A stretch of 64,000 bases of DNA from Plasmodium relictum (taxonomy: Eukaryota > Apicomplexa > Aconoidasida > Haemosporida > Plasmodiidae). Below, one piece after another: positions 1 through 11,097 of this stretch (its first letter is position 1; the number at the start of each line of letters is the position of its first letter). The DNA lies in NCBI RefSeq assembly GCF_900005765.1, contig NC_041681.1, positions 434,001 through 498,000 on the forward strand, read 5' to 3'. The notes under the pieces were generated by a model, which had not been told where the DNA came from, did not search any database, and saw only the letters and a program-made list of their open reading frames with translations. The position numbers and the translations under genes were made by a program.

Positions 1-96
1 TGTATAATTGGAGTTCTTATTTATTCATATAATGAATATCTAATGCTTGCTACTAACAAATTTTATTTAAATAAAAAAGCTAAATTTATTTTATAA
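1..96 (+). CDS. 3' end of a membrane protein gene (partial)
   Basis: An open frame runs from the first base to a TAA at 94-96, giving 31 residues. The first part is hydrophobic (CIIGVLIYSYNEY) and the tail is basic (NKKAKFIL). This looks like the last transmembrane helix and short cytosolic tail of a polytopic protein, for example a drug/metabolite-transporter-like carrier, but too little is visible to name a family. The gene's body lies left of the window. The downstream 1 kb is AT-rich noncoding DNA. It could also be a chance open frame, though its composition is more protein-like than the flanking sequence. Confidence 0.4.
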   Translation, partial: CIIGVLIYSYNEYLMLATNKFYLNKKAKFIL

Positions 97-1092
97 TTTT
101 TTTTAAAACATTTTTTCTTTATAAATATTCATCACTTTTTTTTTTTTTTTTTTTTTTAATTATCATTTTCTATATTATTCATAATAATTTCCTTTTTTTT
201 TAAAATATATGCCATTTCATATAACTTTTTTTAAAATACTACTTTTTAGAATTTGTAACTCTTTTTTTTAATTATAATGTTATTTTTAACTATTTATAAT
301 TTTTTTTTTTTTTAATACAATTTATACATTACATTCTTACATTTGTATTTTTAAAATAATATTTTATTTATTTAAACAATTATATGATTTAATTTCCATA
401 TATTTCCATATACATAATTGTAACAATTATTATATGTAGCATATATTATTTATTATAATTTTAAGTGTATCTTAACATTAATTTTTTATTTATAATTAAA
501 AGTACCTTGTATTCATTGAGATTTTTTTTTTTTATCTTTTCTTATAATATTGTACAACTTTTATTTAATATGATTTATATATTCAATCTTACATAAACTT
601 CAATGATATTGGATATATATATTATATTTTAACCTATTCTATAGATTTTAAAAAGAAATGAATAAATCCACATATAATTTTATATTTCACTATTTTCCTA
701 ACTATAAAAAGGGTAAATTTTTTAAATACTTTACTCTCTTTAATTTTTTCAAAAAAAGAAAAAAAAGAAAAAGAATAAAAGAAAATTTTAAAAACTTAAT
801 TTTTTAAATATTAATTATATTTATATATTTCCCAATTATTTTGTAGTATCTCTGAAAATTTTTTTTTTAACAAATTTCCTATTAAAAAAAAAAATTCACA
901 TTAAAAATGTGTTATTGCGGTGCTGTAATCGTTTTTTATTATTTATATTTTTATTTTTTTTAATTAAAGAAAGAAAATTTCTTTAAAATATAATCTTAAA
1001 ATTTCTAACTAATAATATAAAATTTTTTATTAAAAAAATAAAAAATAAGTATAAGAATAGTGTAAAGATAAAAAAAAAAACTTATAAATATA
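97..1092. other. Intergenic, AT-rich
   Basis: About 1 kb of T- and A-rich DNA between the partial gene and the 14-exon gene. It contains many homopolymer runs. One short open frame begins at ATG 907 (MCYCGA followed by a possible GT donor). It could be an alternative first exon for the next gene but was not preferred. No RNA gene is visible. Confidence 0.6.
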
Positions 1093-3343
1093 ATGCTGCC
1101 TATTTTGAACAAATTAAATGTATAATTTAATTATTATTGGAATTATAAAATGGTATATAAAATAAATGCTGTTGCTTTCCATTTTTTTTTTTTTTTTTAC
1201 TTATTATTATTCTAAATTAAATATCTTTAAAATTATTATATTATATTATCAATAATTATTGTTACTACTATTATTATTAATAAAGCTATTATTAATACTT
1301 TCTATTTTCATATTTTACAGTTAAGAGAAAATCTAATTGCAGAAAGAACTTTGAAGGATGGAATGAACATTTTTGTTTATAATAATTACGCCATTTGGGT
1401 TACAAAATTTTCTCATTTATATTTTTTCTTTTTTTTTAATATTAGAAATTTATTTCACTTTTCTACGAATATAATATTTCTTGTAAGAAAATAAAAATAA
1501 AAAAATAGCTATTTTCTCTAATATGTTTACTAATATATATTAATTCCTAATTTTTAGGTATTTTTTTTGGGATTTGTTTTTATTTTATTTTTCTTTTGCA
1601 TGTGCTGGTATGAAAAAAAAAAAAGTAATGAAATAAAAAAATAAAAAAGATAATATATATTATTTTAATTGTAATTTTTTAGGTATAGTTTCTATAGATT
1701 TATTAGAAATATTCTTGATGCAGATTTATTAGGTTGCTTTTTAAATTTCATGAAAATTATTTATATTTTTTCCTTTTATATCATTTAATCTACATCACTT
1801 TCTTTTCAGAGGATGAAGAAATAAATCCGTCTATCTTAAACGAAATAATACCTCAGTAATATATCGCCTATTTTTTTTTTTTTTTTTAAATTATCTTATG
1901 AAAAATTATTATTATAAAAAATATATACCTATTATCTATTTTTTTTTTTTTTTTTATTACATGGAACTATAATAGAATATTTTTTTCAATATGTAATTTT
2001 TTGTCAATAAAAGTAATAAAAAAATAAATATTCATTTTAAAAATTTTCATTTAAAATTTTTTATTTCTAATTTTCCATTTATATACATATAAATATTTTT
2101 TTTAATTAATACCTTTTTAGCTTTTATACATTGGGCATTTATTAGTTTATTTAAATCTACAAGACGATGTTATCTTTGTATATTACTCAAATGTGAAATT
2201 TTCTAATTTTTAATTTTTAATATGATGTAACAATTTCTTTTTATTTATAGGTACCTGTTGAATCATTAATAATTTTTTTTATTTTTTTTTTTGCATGTAT
2301 TTGTTATGCCTTTTTATTTAATTATGAGAATTCAACGGTTAAAAAAAAAAAGAAACGTATAGTCTTAAATAATTTCAGTATTCATAGATATTTTTAAATT
2401 CTTAACAGAATTTTTTAACTATAATATATATGTTATGTAAATAAATATTATTTCTTAATTTTCATATAATCATATATACTAATTCTTTTAATAATTTTTT
2501 TTATATATATTTTTTAGAGTATCTTTATTCTTGGGCTAAATGGAATAATGACATTGATATTTTTTATTTTAAAGGTTTTAAAAAAAGAAAATAACATAAA
2601 GACTGAAAAAATTTCTTTATATTGTTTGTATTTTTTTTTTTTTGTTGTTGTTTACAGGAAAATTATATATTTTTACCTTCTTTGCTATGTGTAAAAAAAA
2701 ATTGTTTATACATTAAAAATTATAGATGTAAAAAAAAAAAAATAAAATAAAATAATAAAATTGAATTACTTTTATTTTTAGTCAGGGTATTATTTAATTT
2801 TCCGAATTAAAAATTTTAACAAAAATAAAAATTTATATCATGATACTGAAGAAAATTATATGAAAATTCTTTTATATGGATGTGCTTTAAATTTTTTTGC
2901 GTTGTTTCTTAAAGTATTTATAATTTACTATTTTATGAATAAAAAAAATAATAATAATAAAATAAGATAAATTTTGTATATTAATGTATCGTTTTTTGTT
3001 ATTAACTATAACATTTATTTTTTTTTTTTTTTTTAGAATTTTAATTTAATAAATATTCAAATATTTTCCTTTTTGTTATTAATTGGATTTGTAAGATAAT
3101 TTTCCCATAAACCTATAGAAATAAGAAAAAAAAAAGAAAATCACAGATTAAATAATTTTTTTTTCTTCTTATTTTTTAGGTACTTTTTGTGTATTCCGAT
3201 TTGAATCTTCAAAAAATGGAAATTCTTTATGAACCAGTAATAATTTTTTTTTTTTTTTTTTTTCTACGTGCACACATTCATTTAAATAATTTAGTTTGTT
3301 TAGACTGTTGTAATATAAAATTACTTTAATTTTATTTTTTAAA

Positions 3344-3388
<45 letters not shown>

Positions 3389-3463
3389 ATTTTTTAAGAA
3401 TATTCTATTATGTAGTATATGAAAGTTGCTTTTTTTTCCCCCCTTTTTTACTTTAATTATATC

Positions 3464-3527
<64 letters not shown>

Positions 3528-3671
3528 CATAGATTATATGAGTATTAACCTCTTTTTTTTTTTTTCAATTTGTTATTTAAAAAAAAAAAAATTAAGATGG
3601 AAAATAGAATTCTGTACAATTATATATCCTCATTTCATTTGAATAATAAAACTCCTGGAACCCTTAATTAA
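1093..3671 (+). CDS. Conserved-type polytopic membrane protein, 14 small exons
   Basis: Exons by GT-AG and phase: 1093-1119, 1321-1482, 1558-1607, 1683-1732, 1810-1855, 1976-2012, 2121-2192, 2251-2337, 2518-2574, 2658-2690, 2782-2913, 3037-3090, 3180-3236, 3597-3671. They sum to 939 nt, or 312 residues, with the stop at 3669-3671. Most junctions are phase 0. The 37-nt exon 6 ([12 protein letters not shown]) is needed to restore frame between exons 5 and 7. The protein has about six or seven hydrophobic segments, including [54 protein letters not shown] and a C-terminal helical pair in exons 11-13. This implies an integral membrane protein. I do not recognise the family; loops are short and there is no obvious catalytic motif. 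The first exon (MLPILNKLN) is the least certain part. Residues rich in W, G, A and D in exon 2 support that frame despite a poly-Phe run that resembles a pyrimidine tract. The last intron (3237-3596) carries two long TA arrays. Confidence 0.7.
3347..3384. repeat. (TA)n microsatellite in intron
   Basis: About 38 nt of uninterrupted TA dinucleotides inside the last intron of the 14-exon membrane protein gene. It is typical Plasmodium microsatellite sequence and probably length-polymorphic. Confidence 0.9.
3467..3523. repeat. (AT)n microsatellite in intron
   Basis: About 57 nt of uninterrupted AT dinucleotides, the longest pure array in the window. It lies 80 nt after another array in the same 360-nt intron. 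Confidence 0.9.
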
Positions 3672-4112
3672 TCTTTAAGTAATACATTTTTTTTTTTTAA
3701 TTTTGTTATGTGTTATTTTTTGGTTATTCAAATACTTTTTTTTAAAAAAAAAACTACAAAAAAATATAAAATAATTAAAGAAAGAATTGTAATTTCTGTA
3801 GATGTACTTTTCTGATGTATTAAAAATTAATTTTAATTTTTTTTTTTCTTTTAAATTAAAAAAAGAAATTTCAAATAATTTTAATATTCCTTTTTCTTCT
3901 AAAAATTAATAAAAATATTTTATAAATATCATTTTCATAATATATAAAAATTTTTTTTTTTTTTTAATATGAATTTATATGAATTTTTTTTTTTTTTAAA
4001 TGTACCTTTTTATAATGTTTGGTTTTTATTTTATTTTTAAGGTATAAACGTAAATGTGTTTCCTTTTATTTTATTATATATATTTTTTGTTTTTTATTTC
4101 AATTCGTTAAAT
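3672..4112. other. Intergenic, AT-rich
   Basis: Short gap of 441 nt between two plus-strand genes, made of poly-T and poly-A runs. An in-frame hydrophobic stretch from 4056 to 4112 is open to the next gene but is more likely leader DNA (see the next entry). No other signal is recognised. Confidence 0.6.
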
Positions 4113-6635
4113 ATGTCTATTAGCGATAAAGTTAATGAAGCCTTTTGTTGGTTAAAAGAAGAATTTGATGAAATAATTAATGACATTGAATTTGAAAAAG
4201 GAGAAATAAATTTAAATGAAATTTGTTTGAAATTGAATAATAAACTAAGAAGTATAAATAGTATTAATTGTTTAGATGATAATAAAAAGGAATATATTGA
4301 CATTATAAATATAGTGAGCTGGAATAACTTGAATTATTGTTTATTTCATTATGTTAATATTTATAGTAAAATTCATGAAAGATTATTTATTGAAGAAGAT
4401 GATTTTTACTACAATTTTGATGAAGATAATTTTTATGTAAGAAAAAAGTTTTCAATTAATTTAGCTTTTCATCCTTTAATATATACAATTGATGTAGCAT
4501 ACTTTAATTTTTTGTTTTCTTTTATTTCTGAAAGTGGAAATAATAATGATGATAATAGTAACAGTAGATCTTCTAATAAATTACAAAACATATCTAATGA
4601 ATTAATTTCTAAGAAAAATAATAAAAAATCAAAAATAACCTATATTTACAATGATGATTTAAATTTTAAGCAAAATTTTATAATAAATAATCATTCCTAT
4701 TCTATGCTAAGTGAAAAATATCCTATAAACTTTGATATAAGTAAATATTTAGAAAATTCAGAAATATTATATAATTTTGATTCAAAAAAATATTTTCATC
4801 AGAAACATATAAAATATGAAGATATAAAAGAAGAAGGGAAAAAAGAAGAAGAAGAAGAAGAAGAAGAAGAAGAAAAAGAAGAAAAATATGAATTAAACAA
4901 TGAAAGTACAAACATATATAGAACTAATATTAATAAAGTAGATACTTGTAACATCAAAAAAAATAATAACAATAATAGTAAAAATAAGGATTTTATTGAT
5001 TTAACTAAATCGTATAATTATTCTTTAGAAAATAAAGTGTATATGATTGATAAAAGCATTAATCAAAAAATAAAAGTATATAATGGTGATATAACTAAAA
5101 TTAATAGTCAAGCAATTGTATTATTTGCAAACAATAATTATAAGTTCTCAAAATATATATGTGAAAATTTATTTTCTTCAGATTTAATGAAATTAGAAGA
5201 AGAAGATAAATTTGAAATAAAAAATAAAAAAAGTGGTGAAGTATATATAACAAATAGTTATGACAATATACATAAATATATATTACATGTAATGTTACCC
5301 AAATATAATAGTAAATTTATTCTTGCAACACATAATACGATGAATTTATGCGTTCAGGAAATATTATATGCATGTTATGAAAAAAAAATTCAGTCTTTAT
5401 CTATTCCAATAGTATCTTTTAATTTATTTTTTCCTATAAATATTTTTTTAATAACATTATTAAAAAGTATTCGTTCCCTTATTATATTACCACAGTTCTA
5501 TAACACTATAAAAACTATTTTATTTGTTACTAACTCTAATGATATTTATTTTCTTTTATTAAAATATGTCTCTATCTTTTTTCCGAGATGTGATCAGGAA
5601 AAGTTCTTATCCACTAACATATCAGTTATAGGAAACAAATTTGGATCAGTTGATGTAGAAAATAGAAGTATAAGAATTTTCAAAAGTTTGAGAAGTATTA
5701 GAAAAGCGAAAAGAAAGAAAACAAAAAAAAAAAAAAAAAAGAAAAATTTAGATAAGATAAATGATTATAATACATGTTACGAGAATAAAATAATAATTAA
5801 ACAAAATTTAAATAATAAAAAGTTAAATTTTGATGAAAAGGAGTCATCTGAAGAAAATGTATCTGATAAAAATATATCTAGTGAAGAAAATAATTTCTCA
5901 TCATCTAGTTATATTTCATCAAATAAATCATTATTAACTAATGAAAATTCTGATTATTCTTCTTCATCAGAAATATTCAAAGAAGCAGATGCAGAATTTT
6001 TAAATTTAAAATCAGAAAATGAAAGTTACAAAAATTTTTTTAATTTAAATCAAATAAATAAAAATGAAGATATGAATTTAGAATATTGTCTGAGATTAAG
6101 TTATATGTATGACAAAAGGGAAAAATTTAAAGAATTGAAAAATACATATTTTATTTATGAATATGGATTTGATGAATTAGGTAGAAATGCAATCGTTATA
6201 AACTTTTTTAACTTACCTTTAGTATATAATTACAATTTATTATTCTTTTATTTAATATTTTATTTTAATAATTTTATGAAAAATCATTTTGTACTATTAT
6301 TCATCTTTTCTGAAAATATATCATCAAACATAACACACGTTTTATCCTTATTTAAAGATATCTTTCAATTGATTCAAGAATTTTTAAAAAATCTGAAAAT
6401 TATTTATTTTTTTAATTATTCTCTCATGTTTAAATTTTTTATTTATGTGCTCTACCCTTTTATACCATCCAATATTTATCAAAATATTATATACATAAAT
6501 GACACAGTAGTAAGATAAAAAGAAAACAAATAAAAAATGAAAATTAAAATTAATTTAAAATTTTTTTTTTTTTTTTTGTTATTTTAGGAATTATCAAAGT
6601 ATTTTGATGTTAAAAAAGCCTTGAGAAAATATTAA
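4113..6635 (+). CDS. GDAP2-like protein: degenerate macro domain plus C-terminal CRAL-TRIO (Sec14-like) domain
   Basis: Two exons, 4113-6509 and 6588-6635, joined in phase 0 (donor GTAAGA, acceptor TTTTAG), giving 814 residues. Start chosen at the ATG giving MSISDKVNEAF; the frame is open 57 nt further upstream, but that part encodes only a U-tract-like hydrophobic string. A macro-domain-like segment starts near residue 320 (VYNGDITKINSQAIVLFANN) and runs to about 460. The glycine-rich loop normally contacting ADP-ribose is absent, so hydrolase activity is doubtful. After a Ser/Glu/Lys-rich linker with an 18-A poly-Lys track (5723-5740), residues about 690-812 match the CRAL-TRIO_2 pattern, ending FIPSNIYQNIIYIND then ELSKYFD, completed by exon 2. 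Macro followed by CRAL-TRIO_2 is the architecture of ganglioside-induced differentiation-associated protein 2; family members bind lipid or nucleic acid rather than being well-defined enzymes. Low-complexity inserts (poly-Glu from GAA repeats near 4845-4872) expand it relative to the animal protein. Confidence 0.75.
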
Positions 6636-6822
6636 AAATTTATAAGAAAATAATTTCAGCCAATACATACATCTTTATTAATATATTAAATTTAAGCAAA
6701 CTTAAAAAAAGAATATATATATATATATATATATATACATAAATGAAATTAAAAAATATATTTTTATTTTTTATAGTATTTTTTTTAGTTTTTTTTTTTT
6801 TTAAATGTATTTAAAACAAAAT
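6636..6822. other. Short convergent intergenic spacer with (TA)n
   Basis: 187 nt between the stop codons of two converging genes, with a TA array at about 6714-6737. It must contain both 3' UTR ends, so overlapping antisense transcripts are likely. Confidence 0.6.
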
Positions 6823-8013
6823 TTATTTTTTAAACAATGATGTAAATGATCTAATTAATCCAGTCTCTTTCTTTGAATCTTTATTATTATCACTTATAGT
6901 TTTGCTGACTTCTTTTTCTTTTTTTGTTCTTCTCAATTTTTCTGCCCATTCATCATCACGATATTCTCTTTGAACTAAACTTGTATTCGCTAAAATTGAT
7001 GAAGATCCTATAAAAAAAAATGAACATTCATATATATATATATATATATATATTAGTCAAAAAATAATAACTAATATATAATAAAATTATGAAAAATTTA
7101 ATTTTTTTTTTTTTAAATAAAAATTTTCATTTGCATATTTTTATATCAACAATATTATATTCAGGAAATATAAAAAAAAAAATATATTTTTAAATATAAG
7201 AAAATTCCCAAAGAAATTATTACCATATATATATGCTGTCATATTAAAGAAATTATTTTTTTTTACATCAAATGGTTTACTAATATTAATAGATGTATCT
7301 GGTTTATCTAAATATTTTATTTCAGTTAATTTACTTTTTGTTTTATTATTTTCATTATTTTTTATGGTACATTTTGAAATTTTATCTTTACATTTTAAAA
7401 CAGTTGATTCTACTTTTATTTCTTTTTTTAACATTTTAATTAAAATATGTTTCATTTTTGTTTTCTCCATTTTTTTACAGGTTACAACTAAAACACCTAT
7501 CCCTTCTTTTTTTTTATCTAAGTTATCTTTTATATGTTCTGTTCCCTGATTCCCTTCTTTTAGTTTACCATCATCAGAACAATTTTCCTTATTTTCCTCA
7601 TTTTCATTAATTTTTACGTTTTCATTTAACTTATTTTCTTTACTTTTTTTATTATCACTTATCATATATATATCTCTTTTATAATTATTTACTAAGTTTT
7701 CGTTATTTTCTTTTTCTTTATTAGAATTCTTACTAGTTAAATTAGGATTAAATATAAGAATAGCACTATATATATAATTGTTTTTTACATAATTATAATC
7801 ATCTGCTGATAAAAATTCAAAATTCTCATGAAATATTGATGACTGTTTAAATGCCTGATTCAATTTCACTGCTTTATATTCTATATCTTTTTTAATTTCA
7901 TTTTTTTTACTAAGCCAATTTTCACCATAAACGCCTTCCATATTCAGAAGGCCTAATAAAATTATTTCTCTTTCATTATCGCATTTTCTATCTTCCTTTA
8001 TATTTTTATTCAT
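6823..8013 (-). CDS. Hypothetical protein, 324 residues, two exons
   Basis: Exon 1 is 8013-7224 and exon 2 is 7007-6823; they join in phase 1 (donor GTAATA, acceptor TTTATAG), giving 975 nt. The N-terminal part has a compact non-low-complexity core (ILLGLLNMEGVYGENWLSKK, then NFEFLSADDYNYVKNNYIY) followed by an Asn/Lys/Glu-rich linker. A second ordered piece (GIGVLVVTCKKM) precedes a basic region. The exon 2 product is a charged tail (REYRDDEWAEKLRRTKKEKE) ending in RSFTSLFKK. There is no signal peptide or transmembrane segment. I do not recognise the family. It is divergently arranged with the TFIIE alpha gene across 1.3 kb. The ordered segments separated by species-specific filler suggest a real conserved protein expanded by low complexity. 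Confidence 0.7.
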
Positions 8014-9316
8014 TTCTTATCAAATTATTTTATTTTTTTTAAAAAACATTTATGTAAATTGTATGTATTTATATATATATATTAAATATTGTAACTTCAA
8101 TATTTATTTATAATCATATTATTTTTGAAATATTTTTTTAAAAAAATTTATGTATTCCTTTTTTTTTTCTTTTTTTTATTCATTTACATCTAATCTTATT
8201 ATACTTTTATTCAATTTATTATATAATGCACAAAATACAACTTAAAATTTAAATAGAATGTTAGAATTTTTGCAATCCTTCCTAAAATGTTCACAAAAAA
8301 AAAAGAGGTTTCTCTTTTAAATTATTAAAAATAAATTTTAAAATGATAATATTCATATGTTGCGGAAAACTAACAAATTTTCAAAAAATTATAATAATAA
8401 ACTATTACAATTTATGTTCATTTTTAATCTGTTTAATTGAACTTGGGAAAAGAATAAAAAAAAAATTAAAAAAAATGTGCACGCATATTTAACCATTATG
8501 TTTTTTTTTTTTTAAATTATTACGCTAATGTATAAAAAAAAAAAAATTTTGTCCATTTGTTCCTTAACTATCAGAAAAATAATAAAAAAAAAAAAAAAAA
8601 CGGATTTTATTTATCTTATTTCAGTAATATAATTTTTTACATTCATTATTTCTAAAAATTACTCTATTGCATGTTTAAAGATTAATAAAAATTATAATAA
8701 ATAAAAAATTATATTAATTAAAATATATTTTTATTTTAATTACTCCTTCCGATTTTACCCAATAACTTAAAAAAAAAAAATATTTGAACAAATATTATTT
8801 TATAATCCATTTTAAACATCCTATAATTTAATATCTTAAAATAAATATGTAAAAATTATAAAAAATAAAAAGAACACTTACCAAATAAAAAGTTTCACAA
8901 CGAAACATTTAAAACATTTTATAAATGAAAATGTAAAGAAAAAGGAATATAAAGAAGCATTAAAAACAGAAAAGGCAGGAGAAAAGAAAAGCTTTTACTT
9001 TTTTTTTTATATATTTTTGTAAATATTGTTTAAAATAAAAAAATGTTAAAATCATTTTTAATATTTTCAAAAATATATATAGATACCTTTTAATTAATTT
9101 ATTACAGTAACAATTTTTAAAGATAAATTTTTTACACTGTTTAATATTTTTCAATTTAACCTAATTTTTTTAATACATACATATATAGAAATTTTGTTAT
9201 TAATAAACAAAAAAAAGCAGTAGTATAAAATAGATAATAGAAACAAAAAGCTAAGATTCTCTTATTTCATATTATTTTATTTTTGTTTTTATATACCTTT
9301 TTTGAAAAATATAAAA
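8014..9316. promoter_or_regulatory. Divergent intergenic region between hypothetical gene and TFIIE alpha
   Basis: 1.3 kb of AT-rich DNA between two oppositely oriented start codons, so it should contain both promoters. A GTGCAC palindrome sits at 8477-8482. A 64-codon open frame on the minus strand (8960-9154) is Lys/Phe-rich, has no homology cue and is not called as a gene. Confidence 0.5.
8477..8482. promoter_or_regulatory. GTGCAC palindrome (candidate ApiAP2 site)
   Basis: GTGCAC is the reported core for Plasmodium AP2-I and related ApiAP2 DNA-binding domains. It lies 464 nt upstream of the hypothetical gene's start and 835 nt upstream of TFIIE alpha. Four G/C bases in a run are rare in this DNA, but binding is inference. 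Confidence 0.3.
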
Positions 9317-11097
9317 ATGGATAAAACAAAAGAAATATTTTATGATAAAGAGAAAAAGTTTTTTTTATATTTGATGATATACATTAGTAGATTTTTTATG
9401 AGTGATGAAGAAATAGTTATTTTTGATTTATTCGTTCATAATGAATGTTTATATTTAGAAAAAGATATAATTAATAGTATTAATATGAATGAACATAAAA
9501 TAAGAAGTATTTTATCAAAATTATTAAGAGATAAATTTATTATCGAAGTTCAAAAATATAAAAATAATGAGAAAGGGTCAAACTGTCAAACATATTATTG
9601 TTTAAATAATTATATTGTGTATGTTATTGACTTTAGAATAAAACAAATGGAAAATGAAATTCAAAAAAAAAAAAATGAAAGTGATATATATATTTGCAAT
9701 TATTGCAATAGTACTTATTCTCAATTAGATGCGCAAACTCTTCCATTAGATTCATATGATGCTCATTTTTTGTGTTTCTGCAATAATAAAATTGAGCTAA
9801 TCGTAAGTTAACCTAATAATTTAATAATTAACATAAAAAAAAAATAAATAAATATAGATAGAAAATATATCAAAATATAATCTGTTAATATCAAATTTAT
9901 AAATATATTGTTAAAGATTATATAAAGCAAAAAAAAAAAAAAAAAGAGATTTATATATATATAAACATATATAATATTTATTCATATTTTAGTACATATA
10001 CATTTTCTTAAGATTTCTTAAAATATAATATAATAAAATACATTATATCTATTTTGTCAAATATATATATTTAACAAATTTTATTTTACAAAATATTAAT
10101 AATAATAACACTTTCATATATGTCTTTCTAATGAAAAAAAAAAAAAATTTATAGGAAAATGACGATAACAACGACGAAAAAATTTATAATAAATACACAA
10201 AATATTTAAACATTTTAAAAGAACATATAGAAAAATTAAAAAATTATTTTATACCTTTATATACAGAGAAATTTAATAGGAGTAATTTAAATTCGTCTAA
10301 TTCATTTTTATCAGATAATTCATCAGAAGGATCAATAACAAATAATTCATCGGAAATATCATTAACTAATAATTCATCTTTAATATCACAAAGTAATTAA
10401 AGATATATTATTTTTATAACAATATTAAATATATATATTGAAATTGATATTTTTTCAAAGATATGTATTATTTCTATATATTTTACAAAATTGTTTTTTA
10501 TATAAATATTCCGTTTGTGTATTTATCTATTTTTTTTAATTTTTTTTTTTTTTTTTTTCTATTATTTTCGTAGTACAACTTAATGAAAGTGATGAAAATG
10601 GGAAAAGAAAAAAAGAAGAAACATATACAGATACTTGTAGTAGTGTTATAAGAAAAAATAAAAAAATAAAAATATGTATGAATGTAAAAACTAAGAACAT
10701 CTTAAGAAAAAATTTAAATGATGACAAAATAAAAATATCAAATATAGTAAATGATACAAAAGAAGAAAACATAGTTAATAAAAATAATGATGCAGCTGAA
10801 AATAATGAATCTTCTGAAAAATCTAATAAAAATACTAAAAATATAACAAATGAACAAGAAAAAGAACCTGAATTTCCTCTTTTTTTTATTCAGAAATTTA
10901 ATAAAAAATTTACACTTATTGGTAAAATTTTATACTTCAAAATTTTTTAAGTAAAATTAGTATTTTTATTGCCCATTATTTCATCTTTTTTTTTTTTTTT
11001 TTTTTTTTTAGAGGCACAAAAATTACAACAGGACATGTCACAAGAAGAATTTGAAAACTTCATGGAATTACAAGATATATATTTGGATAAATTATAA
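9317..11097 (+). CDS. Transcription initiation factor TFIIE alpha subunit, putative
   Basis: Four exons: 9317-9802, 10155-10392, 10574-10921, 11012-11097 (phases 0, 1, 1), giving 385 residues. Residues 1-105 form the winged-helix part (LFVHNECLYLEKDIINSINM, then IRSILSKLLRDKFI), as in TFE/TFIIE alpha. A zinc ribbon follows: C127-x2-C130 in YICNYCNSTYSQLDA, and C153-x-C155, where most family members have C-x2-C. The rest is Ser/Asn/Lys-rich, with three 27-nt coding repeats at 10317-10397, and the last exon is acidic (QEEFENFMELQDIYLD), matching the acidic C-terminus of the family. TFIIE alpha recruits and regulates TFIIH at RNA polymerase II promoters in the nucleus. The ATG at 9317 is the only plausible start; the few codons upstream begin with TTG. 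Confidence 0.85.
10317..10397 (+). repeat. Three 27-nt tandem coding repeats
   Basis: Three consecutive imperfect units at 10317-10343, 10344-10370 and 10371-10397 encode NSSEGSITN, NSSEISLTN and NSSLISQSN when read through. The third unit contains the exon 2 donor of the TFIIE alpha gene (GT at 10393-10394). Confidence 0.85.

Noticed and set aside
907-960. Short open frame MCYCGA with a possible donor as the first exon of the 14-exon gene
   Set aside because: The exon at 1093-1119 also joins in phase 0 and is nearer; no evidence favours the upstream one without transcripts.
1375-1445. Possible extra intron in exon 2 of the 14-exon gene (GTTTAT to ATTAG with a pyrimidine tract)
   Set aside because: Its length of 71 nt breaks frame with the next exon, while the unspliced frame is open and joins exactly.
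4056-4112. Hydrophobic N-terminal extension of the GDAP2-like protein as a signal peptide
   Set aside because: It is encoded by T-rich leader-like DNA and the family is cytosolic; the next ATG gives a normal protein start.
8960-9154. 64-codon minus-strand open frame
   Set aside because: Lys/Phe/Ile composition of random AT-rich DNA, no motif, sits in a divergent promoter.
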